64,000 bases of DNA from Halorubrum sp. DM2 (GCF_901686465.1 NZ_LR594487.1:2471865-2535864), one strand, 5' to 3'. Positions 51,268-60,309 are shown, counted from the stretch's first letter. A program made the numbers and translations. The notes: generated by a model not told the origin, from the sequence alone.

Positions 51268-52299
51268 TCAGTCGTCCGCGGTCGGCGTCGGCGGCGCTCC
51301 CGCGAGCCGGTCGCGGTCGTGGGACGCCTCGAAGTCGAGGTCGGGACCGCGCGCGATGATTCCGGTCGGCGTCACGTCGGGGTGCGTGGTGTAGTAGTGC
51401 TCTTTGATATGGGACATGTTCACCGTCTCGGCGACGCCCTCGGTCTGGTAGAGGTCGCGGAGGTACGGCCAGAGGTTGTCATACTGGTGGATGAACTGCC
51501 GGTTGCACATGAAGTGCGTGTGGTACACCTGATCGAACCGGATCAGGGTGGTGAACATACAGATGTCCGCCTCGGTGAGCGAGTCACCGACGAGGTAGCG
51601 CCGGTCCGCGAGCCGGTCGTCGTAGCGGTCGAGCGCGTCGAAGAGGTCGTCGATCGCGTCGTCGTAGGCCGCCTGCGAGGTGGCGAAGCCGGCGCGGTAG
51701 ACGCCGTTGTTGATCGGCTCGTAGATGTCCGTGATCACCTCGTCGACGTCCGCGACGGTCGCGTCGTCGCCCTCGTCGGGGAGGAGCGACGCGCCGTTTC
51801 CGAGGTCGTCGAACGCGGTCGAGAGCATCCGCAGGATCTCGCGCGACTCGTTGTTGACGATCGTCTCCTCCTCGGTGTCCCACAGCACCGGGACGGTCAC
51901 CCGGCAGGTGGCGTCGGGGTCGGCCTCGACGTACAGCTCGCGGAGGTAGTCGCTGTCGTGGAGGTGGTCGCGCGTACAACCGTCCTTCTCGGGGCTGAAC
52001 TGCCAGCCCCCCTCGCCACGCCACGGGTCGACGACCGAGACGCTGACCGCGTCTTCGAGGCCCAAGAGCGAGCGCGCGAGGAGCGTCCGGTGCGCCCACG
52101 GACAGGCGTAGGAGACGTACAGGTGATACCGGCCGGCCTCCGGCTGGAAGCGCTCGTCCGGCTCGGCGTCGACGTGCTCGGGCACGTCGCTGCCCGCGAC
52201 CCAGTTCCGGAAGGTGGTCTCGCCGCGCTCGAACGCCCCCTCCTCGTTGGTCGTCTCGTAGGTGTCCGTCCGCCACTCGCCGTTCACGAGTTGGTTCAT
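51268..52299 (-). CDS. Glutathionyl-hydroquinone reductase-like (xi-class GST)
   Basis: 343 aa from the ATG at 52299, with ACGTTATAGG ~27 nt upstream. The thioredoxin-fold domain has YVSYACPWAHRTLLARSLLGL with the catalytic Cys of CPWAHR, and VTVPVLWDTEEETIVNNESREILRM. The all-alpha C-terminal domain has NNGVYRAGFATSQAAYD and FDQVYHTHFMCNRQFI. These are hallmarks of the YqjG/ECM4 family, which reduces glutathionyl-hydroquinones. Haloarchaea use gamma-glutamylcysteine instead of glutathione, so the thiol partner is probably different. Confidence 0.92.
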   Translation of the reverse strand: MNQLVNGEWRTDTYETTNEEGAFERGETTFRNWVAGSDVPEHVDAEPDERFQPEAGRYHLYVSYACPWAHRTLLARSLLGLEDAVSVSVVDPWRGEGGWQFSPEKDGCTRDHLHDSDYLRELYVEADPDATCRVTVPVLWDTEEETIVNNESREILRMLSTAFDDLGNGASLLPDEGDDATVADVDEVITDIYEPINNGVYRAGFATSQAAYDDAIDDLFDALDRYDDRLADRRYLVGDSLTEADICMFTTLIRFDQVYHTHFMCNRQFIHQYDNLWPYLRDLYQTEGVAETVNMSHIKEHYYTTHPDVTPTGIIARGPDLDFEASHDRDRLAGAPPTPTADD

Positions 52300-52388
52300 A
52301 CCTAACACGTGGGATTCCACCCCTATAACGTGGCCGGGGACACGCGTGTCACCGGCTGTACTGGGTTGCTGTTTGGATTTCTCTCATT

Positions 52389-52726
52389 GAGACGACCGCC
52401 GCCGAACCCCCAGCCGATCGGCTAGCCGATTGTGTTGCTGTTTATATATCGCTGATCGAGACGACCGCCGCCGAAGCCCCAGCCGCGAGGCGACCAGACG
52501 CTCGCTGCGCTCCTCAGTCGCTCGTTTCTCTCGCTCCTTGCGGTGCTTACTTCGCCTCTGGCCGCCTCGTGGCTGCCCCTTCGAGTCCCTCCCGACACCG
52601 CCCCGCAACCGCACCTCACACCTCCCCAGCCTCGTTAGTCGGCCTCCGCTTCGCTCCGGCCGACTAACTCCCTCGCGCGTGCGACTCGCGGCCTGCGGCC
52701 GCTCGTCGGCACGCGCCACCGCATCC
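52389..52726 (-). repeat. Structured dispersed repeat, copy F, with duplicated tail (candidate ncRNA)
   Basis: Core 52460-52726 on the minus strand: arm I CGAC/GTCG, GA/GA, GCGGCC/GGCCGC; arm II GTTAGTCGGCC/GGCCGACTAAC; arm III CAGCCACGAGGCGGCCAGA with TCTGGTCGCCTCGCGGCTG (one G-U, one mismatch). The tail is duplicated: the plus-strand segments 52391-52416 and 52460-52485 match in 25 of 26 bases, 69 bp apart. TATATAA stands just before arm I. The element lies between two divergent genes and fills most of the 488-bp gap. Confidence 0.85.
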
Positions 52727-52787
52727 AATTATATAGCGGCATCGTCGTCCCGGTGTCTTTTCGGTCGCTCGCGCTGTCTACTGAGCC

Positions 52788-54059
52788 ATGAACGAGCGAG
52801 CCGAGCCCGCGCCGTCGGTCGCGATCGTCGGCGGCGGTGCGGTCGGCGTCACCGCCGCTCACGATCTGGCGGCCCGCGGCGCGGACGTGACGCTCTACGA
52901 GCGCGGGGAACTGGCGGGCGGCAGCTCCGGGCGGGCGGCGGGCCTCCTCTACGACGCCTACGCCGAGGACGTCGACGCCGCGGTCGGGGCCCGGGCGATG
53001 GAGCGTTTCCGGGCGTTCGACCGGACGCTCTCCGGGTTCTCGTTTACCCCCTGCCCGTACGTGATCGCGGTGCGCGAGGACGACCCGGACGCCGACGCGG
53101 TCCCGGCGATGGTCGAGCGCATGCGAGACCACGGCCGTGACGTCTCCCTCGTCGACCCCGACGCGCTCGGCGAGCGCTTCCCCGTCCTCCGCACCGACGA
53201 CCTCGCGGTCGCGGCGGTCGCAGAAGGGGCCGGATGGACGGACTCGCCCGAGTACGTCCGCGCGCTCGGCGAGCGGGCCGCCCGCGAGGGCGTCGCGGTC
53301 GAGACGGGGACCCCGGTCGCGCTCGGCCCTCGAACCGACGCGGGCCGAGAGATATTGGTTCGCGACGCCGCCGACGGGAACTCTGAGACCGAGCGGCGCG
53401 CCTTCGACGCGGTCGTCGTCGCTGCCGGGGCGCACACGCGATCGCTGCTCGCTGACGCCGGCATCGCGGTCCCGGTCGTCCCGTACCGCGTTCAGGCGCT
53501 CGTCGCGAGTGCCCCCTACGACGGCCCGATGGTCTACGACGCCACCGCGGACGCGTACCTCCGCCCGCACCCGGACGGCCTGCTCGCCGGCGACGGCACG
53601 GAACCGGTCCCGGCCGACCCCGACAACTACCGGCGCGAGGCGGACGACTGGTTCCGCGAGGACGCCTCGACCGTCCTCCGCGAGCGCCTCGACCGCGGCG
53701 GCCCCTCCGACTGCGCCGACCGCGACCCGACAATCTCCCGGGCGTGGGCCGGACTCTGTACTGCGACGCCCGACGGCGACCCGCTCGTCGGCCCGGTCGA
53801 CGAGACCTGCGAGACGGAGCCGACGCTGTTCGTCGCCGCCGGCTGGCAGGGCCACGGGTTCATGCGAGCGCCCGCGGTCGGCGAGACGGTCGCCGAGGGC
53901 GTGTTGGCGTCGCTCGACGGCGTCGCATTCGACGCGCCGGACTCGCCGTGGATCGAGTCGTTCGATCCGACGCGGTTCGACGGCGACGAGGAGTTCGAGA
54001 TCGTAGAGGGGATGTCGCTGTCCGAGCGGACGGAGGGGGAGACCGGGAGAGGGGTTTGA
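52788..54059 (+). CDS. FAD-dependent oxidoreductase, DAO family
   Basis: 423 aa. N-terminal FAD-binding Rossmann motif SVAIVGGGAVGVTAAHDLAARGADVTLYERG (~10-40), then GGSSGRAAGLL. The substrate domain has AWAGLCTATPDGDPLVGP, and the C-terminal FAD motif is FVAAGWQGHGFMRAPAVGE. It resembles sarcosine/dimethylglycine/glycerol-3-phosphate-type DAO enzymes, but the amine or alcohol substrate cannot be assigned. It stands alone. Confidence 0.9.
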   Translation: MNERAEPAPSVAIVGGGAVGVTAAHDLAARGADVTLYERGELAGGSSGRAAGLLYDAYAEDVDAAVGARAMERFRAFDRTLSGFSFTPCPYVIAVREDDPDADAVPAMVERMRDHGRDVSLVDPDALGERFPVLRTDDLAVAAVAEGAGWTDSPEYVRALGERAAREGVAVETGTPVALGPRTDAGREILVRDAADGNSETERRAFDAVVVAAGAHTRSLLADAGIAVPVVPYRVQALVASAPYDGPMVYDATADAYLRPHPDGLLAGDGTEPVPADPDNYRREADDWFREDASTVLRERLDRGGPSDCADRDPTISRAWAGLCTATPDGDPLVGPVDETCETEPTLFVAAGWQGHGFMRAPAVGETVAEGVLASLDGVAFDAPDSPWIESFDPTRFDGDEEFEIVEGMSLSERTEGETGRGV

Positions 54060-54066
54060 GACGGCG

Positions 54067-54483
54067 TCAGTCGGACTCTTCGACGACGTCGACATCGCGA
54101 GAGCCCTCCTCTTTGGGGATCTCCACGTGGAGCGTGCCGTTTCGCGTGAGCGTCGCGTTCGCGCCCTCAGGTGTCACGTCGGCGTCGCGGGGGAGGTCGA
54201 CGCTGCTCGACAGCGAGACGCCGCGGCCGGGGAACACGAGGTCGTAGCCGTCGTAGAAGTCCCGGAAGCGTTCGAGGCTCACCTCGACGGTGTGATCGAG
54301 GAAGGTGACGTCGACGTCCTCGCCGCGGACGCCGGGGGCGTCGAAGACGACGAGGTAGGCGTCGTCGCTTTCGAGGAGATCGTACGAGAGCGGGCGGCGC
54401 TCCTGTACCTTTCCCCACCCGCGGCCGACGCGTTCGAGGGCGCTACGGAGCGCGGCCCGACCGGTCTCGACGAGTCCGGACAC
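54067..54483 (-). CDS. Small heat-shock protein, Hsp20/alpha-crystallin family
   Basis: 138 aa from a GTG at 54483. The alpha-crystallin core (~35-125) includes SYDLLESDDAYLVVFDAPGVRGEDVDVTFLDHTVEVSLERF, SSSVDLPRDADVTPEGANATLTRNGTLHVEIPK with the typical A-x-[LN]-x-NG-x-L pattern. It holds unfolding proteins. It lies 3 bp after the small zinc-ribbon gene and is co-transcribed with it. Confidence 0.88.
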   Translation of the reverse strand: MSGLVETGRAALRSALERVGRGWGKVQERRPLSYDLLESDDAYLVVFDAPGVRGEDVDVTFLDHTVEVSLERFRDFYDGYDLVFPGRGVSLSSSVDLPRDADVTPEGANATLTRNGTLHVEIPKEEGSRDVDVVEESD

Positions 54484-54486
54484 GGC

Positions 54487-54642
54487 TCACACCTCGATTT
54501 CGACGAGCTCACTCCCGCCGCAGTACGGACACGAGAGGTCCGCGACCGCGTGGTCGTCGGGCACGTCGTAGGTGTAGTGGTTCTCGAACATGTCGAGTTC
54601 GCAGTCGTCGCTGACGCACTTGACCTCCATCGTCGATGGCAT
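54487..54642 (-). CDS. Small zinc-ribbon protein (51 aa) upstream of hsp20
   Basis: 51 aa from the ATG at 54642; the internal ATG at 54630 is an alternative. The protein has two cysteine pairs, VKCVSDDCEFD (C-x4-C) near the N-terminus and SCPYCGGSELV (C-x2-C) near the C-terminus, flanking an acidic beta-rich segment with NHYTYDVPDDH. It looks like the single-domain zinc-ribbon proteins common in haloarchaea. Role unknown. The 3-bp gap to hsp20 indicates one operon. Confidence 0.8.
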   Translation of the reverse strand: MPSTMEVKCVSDDCELDMFENHYTYDVPDDHAVADLSCPYCGGSELVEIEV

Positions 54643-54741
54643 ATGTGCCTGCCTAGTGGCGGCGGCGGCTTAAACGGCGTGGCGGCGGCGACGCGAGCGT
54701 CGATCTGTCCTCCTCGGTCACGCCTGCCCAATATTCCCGGA

Positions 54742-55149
54742 TCACGCCCGTTCGGCGCGGTACCGCTCCGGGACGACGGTCCGCTCGGCCAGCAGGGCGA
54801 CCGCGCCGCCGCAGACGACGCCGACGACGACCGCGTCAGTCACGGACAGGAACGGGATGCCGAACGCGAGCGAGACGCCGACGAACAGCATGAACGCGGG
54901 GAGACTGATGGCGACGAGGATGCGCCCGTACATCTCGCGCCGGCTCGCCGGTATCCGGTCGCGGGCGAGCCACGCGACCGGACCCGCACCGAGGGCGGCG
55001 ACGACCGTCGCTCCGACGATCACCAACCACGGGACGGAGCCGGAGTCGGCGAGTCTGCCCGCGCTCAGCAGAGCGAACAGGCCGAGGAACGTGTACGAGA
55101 GAAGCGTCGCTCGGCGGGGCGTGAGGAAGCTTTCGTCGCGGAGGGACAT
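54742..55149 (-). CDS. Four-helix membrane protein of unknown function
   Basis: 135 aa. Four hydrophobic segments, roughly 15-33, 40-60, 76-96 and 103-120, with a basic loop RDRIPASRREMYGR between the second and third. No recognised family or motif. A single-gene unit with 95 bp to the previous gene. Confidence 0.7.
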   Translation of the reverse strand: MSLRDESFLTPRRATLLSYTFLGLFALLSAGRLADSGSVPWLVIVGATVVAALGAGPVAWLARDRIPASRREMYGRILVAISLPAFMLFVGVSLAFGIPFLSVTDAVVVGVVCGGAVALLAERTVVPERYRAERA

Positions 55150-55271
55150 ATGTTCTCACACGCGGATGACGCTAATAAATCGGTCGGCGGTCGTGTCTGT
55201 TTTTCGGTGGTCTCGTTTCCCCGCCGACCTTCCGCACGCTTTTCCCGTCTCGGCCGCCTACCCCGGGTAAC

Positions 55272-57134
55272 ATGACCGATTCCTCGGCGGCCGGCCGCGG
55301 CTCCCTCCCGCCCGACCCGGCCGACCTCTCCGTCACTATCGTCGACGGCTACGTCGACGAGCCGGCCCACTTCGGCGTTCCGCCGTACCTCTCGACGTAC
55401 CCCCGGTACACGGCGGGCGCGCTCGTCGACGCCGGCGTCCCCGAGTCGCGGATCACCTACCACACCATCGACGAGCTCCGAGACGACCGGTCGAAACACG
55501 CCGACGTGGCCGACGCGGACCTCATGGTGTACGTCGGCGGCATGACGGTGCCCGGCAAGTACGTCGGCGGCACGCCCGCGGAGCCGGACGAGGTCCGCGA
55601 GCTGGGCTGGACCGCGGACGGCGTGACGCTTTTGGGGGGGCCGGTCCGGTTCGGGGTCGGCGAGGAGAACGCGGGCGCACAGGAGACGCAGCGCGACGAC
55701 CTCGACTACGACTTCGTCGCGATGGGCGACGTCGAGGCCGCCGCGCACGACCTCGTCCGCGAAGGGTTGGAGGGGTACGGCAACCGGATGCGGACGAACG
55801 AGGAGGTCGACCGCTGGGCGCGGCGGGGGGCGTTCGTCGTCGAGCAGCACCCGAACCACCCCGACTACCTCATCTGCGAGCTGGAGACCTCCCGCGGCTG
55901 CGCGTATCGGTGTTCGTTCTGTACGGAGCCGCTGTACGGCGACCCGGCGTTCCGTGCGCCCGACTCCGTCGTCGGCGAGGTCGACGCGCTCTCGGATCGC
56001 GGGGTCGCGCACTTCCGGCTCGGGAGACAGGCCGACATCCTCGCGTACGGCGGCGACGGCGAGGCCCCGAACCCCGACGCCTTACGCGAGCTGTACGGGG
56101 GGATCCGCGAGGTCGCCCCGGAGCTCCGCACCCTCCACCTCGACAACATGAATCCCGTGACGATCACGGACTATCCCGAGGCGTCCCGGGAGGCGATCCG
56201 GGTCATCGCCGAGCACAACACGCCCGGCGACACGGCCGCGTTCGGTCTCGAATCCGCCGACCCCGTGGTTCAGGAGGAAAACAACCTGCTCGTCACCGCC
56301 GAGGAGTGTCTGGAGGCGGTTCGCGTCGTCAACGAGGAGGGCGGCTGGCGGCCGGGCGACACCCCCGAGACGACACCCGGCGACCCCGACCGCGTCACGG
56401 GTCCCTCGACCGGCCCGGACGCGAGCCCCCGGCTGCCGAAGCTGCTTCCCGGGATCAACCTCGTCCACGGCCTGACGGGCGAGCGCCCGGAGACGTACGA
56501 GCACAACAAGCGCTTCCTCCAGACGGTGTACGACGAGGGGCTGATGCTCCGCCGGATCAACATCCGGCAGGTGATGGCGTTCGCCGGCACCGAGATGGCC
56601 GAGACGGGTGCCGAGATCGCGCAGGAGCACAAAGACCAGTTTCAGGCGTACAAACGCGAGGTGCGCGAGACCATCGACAACCCGATGCTCGACCGCGTCG
56701 TCCCGCCCGGGACCGTCCTCCCGGACCTCCACCTCGAATATCATCAGGACGGCAAGACGTTCGGGCGACAGCTCGGGACCTACGCGCTCCTCGTCGCGGT
56801 CCCGGGCGAGCGCGAGCTGGGGACCACCGTCGACGTGGCGATCACCGACCACGGCTACCGCTCCGTGACGGGCGTCCCGTACCCGCTCGACGTCAACGCG
56901 GCCTCGATGGACGAGCTGACGGCCGTCCCGGGAATCAACCGGAACACGGCCGGCGACATCGTCGTCGGTCGCCCGTACGACTCGGTCGCCGACGTCGACG
57001 CGGTCGACCCCGGAATCGTCGACCTCGGGGCGTACGCGGTCGCCGGCGACACCGACGTGCCGATCCCGGGCCGCGACCGTCCCGGATCCGGTCCCGGTCC
57101 GGCCGCGCGGTCGTCGCTCGGCCGCGGAGACTGA
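55272..57134 (+). CDS. Radical SAM protein with B12-binding-like N-terminus and C-terminal HhH
   Basis: 620 aa. Residues ~20-170 resemble a Rossmann-like B12-binding region (VTIVDGYVDEPAHFGVPPYLSTYPRYTAGALVDAGV). The radical SAM cluster motif is SRGCAYRCSFC (Cys 210, 214, 217). The C-terminal ~80 residues hold a helix-hairpin-helix (DVNAASMDELTAVPGINRNTAGDIV), which suggests nucleic-acid contact. It resembles radical SAM proteins widespread in haloarchaea without a firm function. Its stop is one base from the start of the MBL gene, so the two form an operon. Confidence 0.88.
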   Translation: MTDSSAAGRGSLPPDPADLSVTIVDGYVDEPAHFGVPPYLSTYPRYTAGALVDAGVPESRITYHTIDELRDDRSKHADVADADLMVYVGGMTVPGKYVGGTPAEPDEVRELGWTADGVTLLGGPVRFGVGEENAGAQETQRDDLDYDFVAMGDVEAAAHDLVREGLEGYGNRMRTNEEVDRWARRGAFVVEQHPNHPDYLICELETSRGCAYRCSFCTEPLYGDPAFRAPDSVVGEVDALSDRGVAHFRLGRQADILAYGGDGEAPNPDALRELYGGIREVAPELRTLHLDNMNPVTITDYPEASREAIRVIAEHNTPGDTAAFGLESADPVVQEENNLLVTAEECLEAVRVVNEEGGWRPGDTPETTPGDPDRVTGPSTGPDASPRLPKLLPGINLVHGLTGERPETYEHNKRFLQTVYDEGLMLRRINIRQVMAFAGTEMAETGAEIAQEHKDQFQAYKREVRETIDNPMLDRVVPPGTVLPDLHLEYHQDGKTFGRQLGTYALLVAVPGERELGTTVDVAITDHGYRSVTGVPYPLDVNAASMDELTAVPGINRNTAGDIVVGRPYDSVADVDAVDPGIVDLGAYAVAGDTDVPIPGRDRPGSGPGPAARSSLGRGD

Positions 57135-57135
57135 G

Positions 57136-58050
57136 ATGGCGGGCGACGACGGACCGAAATCTGACGCGGCCGACGACGGACCGGGAGCCGACGCGGCCGG
57201 CGGTCCTCCCGCGGTCACCCGCGTCGAGGTCCCCGTCGACACCCGCGCCCCGGGCGGGACCACGAACGCCTACCTTCTCGACGGCCTGCTCGTCGACCCC
57301 GCGGCCCGGACCGACGCCCTCGACGCGGCGGTCGCGGAGCGCGGGTCGACTGACGCGGTCGCCCCCGACGTCGAAGCGATCGCAGTCACTCACACGCACC
57401 CGGACCACGTCGGGGCTGTCGCAGAGTACGCGGCCGCGACGGGGGCGACCGTCGTCGCCCGCGAGGGCCACGCCGACCGGTTCGCCGCGGCGACCGGGAT
57501 CGACCCCGACGAGACGGTCTCCCCGGGCGAGACGGTCGCCGACACCGGAGTTTGGGTCGTCGACACCCCGGGCCACGCACCCGACCACGTCGCGTTCGCG
57601 GCCGGCGGGCCGGAGGCGGGATCCGAACCGGCGACGAGCGGATCGGGGCGTTCCGTGCTGTGTTGTGGCGACCTCGCGGTCGCCGAGGGGAGCGTCGCGG
57701 TCGCCGCGCCCGAGGGGGACTTGGCCGCGTACCTCGCGAGCCTCGAACGCGTGCGCGACGCCGGTTACGACCGGCTCCTCCCGGGACACGGCGCGCCGAT
57801 AGACGACCCGACTGCGACGTGCGACCGACTGATCGAACACCGGCGCGCCCGCGAACGCGACGTGACCGCCGCGATCGACGCCGGTGCGGCCGACCTCGAC
57901 GCGGTCGTCGACGGCGCGTACGAGAAGGACCTCTCCGGGGTGCGCGACCTCGCGCTGGCGACAGTCGCCGCGCACGTCGAGAAACTGGTCGGCGAGGGAC
58001 GGATCGACGAAGCGTGGCGCGCGCGGTTGGCGGACGCCGGGTTCGACTGA
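57136..58050 (+). CDS. Metallo-beta-lactamase-fold hydrolase
   Basis: 304 aa. After an acidic ~35-residue lead the MBL core begins GGTTNAYLLDGLLVDPAA. It has the metal motif THTHPDHVG (H-x-H-x-D-H), DTPGHAPDHVAF, CCGDLAVAEGS and LLPGHGAP. The C-terminal winged region (RRARERDVTAAIDAG through VEKLVGEGRIDEAW) is typical of LACTB2/hydrolase-type MBLs that act on thioesters or RNA. Operon with the radical SAM gene. Confidence 0.9.
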   Translation: MAGDDGPKSDAADDGPGADAAGGPPAVTRVEVPVDTRAPGGTTNAYLLDGLLVDPAARTDALDAAVAERGSTDAVAPDVEAIAVTHTHPDHVGAVAEYAAATGATVVAREGHADRFAAATGIDPDETVSPGETVADTGVWVVDTPGHAPDHVAFAAGGPEAGSEPATSGSGRSVLCCGDLAVAEGSVAVAAPEGDLAAYLASLERVRDAGYDRLLPGHGAPIDDPTATCDRLIEHRRARERDVTAAIDAGAADLDAVVDGAYEKDLSGVRDLALATVAAHVEKLVGEGRIDEAWRARLADAGFD

Positions 58051-58086
58051 TAGCGTCGTCCTCCGCGGGGACGCCTCGGATCCGCC

Positions 58087-58707
58087 CTACGGCTCCGCTT
58101 CTAACTCCGCGACGACCTCCGACAGCGGCGTCTCCGTCACGTCGACGAAGCGCCCGCCCGCTGCGACGATCCCGCCGTCGGTCTCGGGGTCGTCGCCGAC
58201 GTGAACGAGTCCGGTCGTGGAGGTCCCGAGCGCCTCCGCCGCGGCCTCGAACGCGGAGGGGTGGGGCTTCCGCCAGCCGCAGCCGATGCTCGTCGTGACC
58301 GCGTCGAACTCGCCGCGGAGCCCCGCCCGTATCAGCGTCCGCGGGACGAGTTCGGGCACGGCGCAGTTCGAGAGCAGCCCCACCGGGCCGCGCTCGCCCG
58401 CGCCGCGGACCGCCTCCAGCGCGCCGTCGCGTCGGGTCACGTCGGGGTCGAACGCCGCGATCACGGCGTGTCTGGCGGCGTTCTCCGTCACGTCGACGCC
58501 GCGGGAGTCGAGCGCGCGGGCGACGTGCGCGGGGAGCGGCACCTCCGCGCCGGCCGGTGCCTCGACGTGTCGCTCGCCGTACGCGACGTGCCAGTCGTCG
58601 GGGACCGCCACGTCGCGTGACTCCAGTTCGCGTGCGACCGCTTCCGCCGGATCCGACGGGTACTCGACGTCGACGAGGGTCCCGAAGAGATCGAAGGTGA
58701 CTGCCAC
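58087..58707 (-). CDS. HAD-family hydrolase
   Basis: 206 aa from a GTG at 58707 (VAVTFDLFGTLVDVE). Motif I DLFGTLVD contains the nucleophile Asp; motif II is GLLSNCAVPE, motif III the Lys in GWRKPHPSAF, and motif IV HVGDDPETDGGIVAAGG. These match phosphoglycolate phosphatase/dehalogenase-like HADs. An in-frame ATG at 58803 would add 32 residues without domain character. Substrate unknown. Confidence 0.85.
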   Translation of the reverse strand: MAVTFDLFGTLVDVEYPSDPAEAVARELESRDVAVPDDWHVAYGERHVEAPAGAEVPLPAHVARALDSRGVDVTENAARHAVIAAFDPDVTRRDGALEAVRGAGERGPVGLLSNCAVPELVPRTLIRAGLRGEFDAVTTSIGCGWRKPHPSAFEAAAEALGTSTTGLVHVGDDPETDGGIVAAGGRFVDVTETPLSEVVAELEAEP

Positions 58708-58831
58708 GATACCACCGTTAGGAACAAACCCGGATTGAAGCTGTCGGTCGGTGAAACGGATTCGACGGAAGTCACACGCCGGCGATCGCGCGGTGGCAGT
58801 CACGCGACGACGCGTCGGAGACGGGCCGCGG

Positions 58832-59308
58832 TCACACCCCGAAGTGAAGCGTGAGAAGCCGGTAGACGCCGGTCACCCACGCGCACAGCCACAGCAGCAT
58901 GAAGCCCGCGACACCGGCGCGGAGTCGCTTCCGCCAGTGGCCCATGTCCTCGTGGATCTCGTCGATGTCGACGTCGAGGTCCTCGTACGCGTCGGCGTTC
59001 CGCTTCGCCTGAAAGATCCGGACGATACCGGTCAGCGCGAACGCCAGCATGGCGTACGCCTGAACGCCGAAGAAGGCGTGGAGGATCGCCATGCCCGTCA
59101 GCTGATCGAGGACGCGCGGGATCATCCACCCGACGAGGGGGACGGTCGTGAGCAGGAGTCCGGCGACGATGTACCGCAGGTGTCGCATCAACACGTTCCA
59201 CGACACCGTCTCGGCGTCGATCATGATCCACGCGCCGTACAGGAGGAAGGGGAGACTCGTCGTCACGGACACCCCGGCCAGCGCCGCGATGACCGACTCG
59301 TCGACCAT
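58832..59308 (-). CDS. Four-helix membrane protein near the cytochrome b6 cluster
   Basis: 158 aa from the ATG at 59308. Hydrophobic segments at ~6-28, ~42-62, ~72-95 and ~130-152, with a conserved-looking acidic loop YEDLDVDIDEIHEDMGHW between the last two. It resembles DUF7321-type haloarchaeal proteins encoded next to the halocyanin/cytochrome b cluster, 116 bp away and divergent. A role in assembly of, or electron transfer to, that complex is inferred from position. Confidence 0.75.
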   Translation of the reverse strand: MVDESVIAALAGVSVTTSLPFLLYGAWIMIDAETVSWNVLMRHLRYIVAGLLLTTVPLVGWMIPRVLDQLTGMAILHAFFGVQAYAMLAFALTGIVRIFQAKRNADAYEDLDVDIDEIHEDMGHWRKRLRAGVAGFMLLWLCAWVTGVYRLLTLHFGV

Positions 59309-59424
59309 GCGAGCGACTATGCGCTCCGGCGCGTAAAGCCCCGCGATCCGCGGCCGACGGGCCGGTCTCGTCGCTCGGGCGCGGACGAAAACAGTTAGCG
59401 TCAGGAGCACGTACCGCCGAAGCG

Positions 59425-60309
59425 ATGGAGGACACCTCGACGCGGTCGGAGTCGGAGTCGCCGCCGGAGGAGCCGGCAGACCCGGCGTCCGACGGTTCGG
59501 GAGACCCGGACGCGGAGACCGAAAACGGTGGGTCCCGCCCGACCGCCTCCGACGGCGCTTCCGAGGACGAGACCGACATCGAGGCGCTCCGCGAGCGCGT
59601 CGAGTCGGAGTACGACTTCGACGACTTCGGTCCCTCGGACATGGCGCAGATGAGCGCCGAGGAGTGGGACGCCGCCTTCGACCCGGACACGTGGATCACG
59701 GGCGACCGGCTCCTCGACCGCGTCGACGCCGAGCTGAAGTCCCGGATCGCGACCCGGGACGTGTTCGGGGTCCTAGAGCGCGTCCGCGAGGACGGCGAGG
59801 AGCGGATCCTCGTCTACTCCGACGAGGGGTACGCGATCATCCGCCCCACCGGCGAGGTGCGCGGCGAGGGGACGGTCCTCCGCGACATCGAACCCGTCGT
59901 CGCGCTCGCGGCGATGGACTCCTACGAGGTGCCCGAGCCGCCCGACGACTGGTCGCTCCCCCATCCGGACAGCGTCCCGGAGGGGTCCGGCGAGTTCGGC
60001 AACCTCGTGATACAGGTCGTCGCCGCGATTCAGGTGCTGGCCGGCATCGCCCTCCTCGTCGCGAGCGCCGTCGCCGACCTCGGGACCATCGTCGCGCCGG
60101 CGATGGGTATCGTCTTCCTGCTCGTCGGCGGGTTCCTGTTCGCGATGGTGGCGAACGCGCGGCTCTCCGACCGGTTCCGTTCGGAGGAGTACCGGGACCG
60201 ACTGCGGGCGCTCCGCGAGGCCAAAGAGCGGCCCGAGTTCGTTCCCGTCGAGGACGGCGTCGTGACCGACGAGGCCCCCGACGAGAGCGACCGCGGCCGA
60301 GACGGATAA
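59425..60309 (+). CDS. Acidic protein with two membrane helices, start of the cytochrome b6 cluster
   Basis: 294 aa. The ~50-residue acidic N-terminus is followed by a soluble beta-rich domain (EWDAAFDPDTWITGDRLLDRVDAELKSRIATRDVFGVLERV, then EGYAIIRPTGEVRG-like). Two C-terminal helices follow, VIQVVAAIQVLAGIALLVASAV and IVAPAMGIVFLLVGGFLFAMV, and a cytosolic tail. It resembles DUF7319-type proteins that accompany halocyanin and cytochrome b genes. Confidence 0.75.
   Translation: MEDTSTRSESESPPEEPADPASDGSGDPDAETENGGSRPTASDGASEDETDIEALRERVESEYDFDDFGPSDMAQMSAEEWDAAFDPDTWITGDRLLDRVDAELKSRIATRDVFGVLERVREDGEERILVYSDEGYAIIRPTGEVRGEGTVLRDIEPVVALAAMDSYEVPEPPDDWSLPHPDSVPEGSGEFGNLVIQVVAAIQVLAGIALLVASAVADLGTIVAPAMGIVFLLVGGFLFAMVANARLSDRFRSEEYRDRLRALREAKERPEFVPVEDGVVTDEAPDESDRGRDG

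Noticed and set aside
50606-51394. 262-aa frame overlapping the interrupted lipoprotein gene
   Set aside because: It is Ser/Arg-rich without any recognisable domain, and it runs through the next gene's 3' end. The lipoprotein frame has clear signal and cysteine features.
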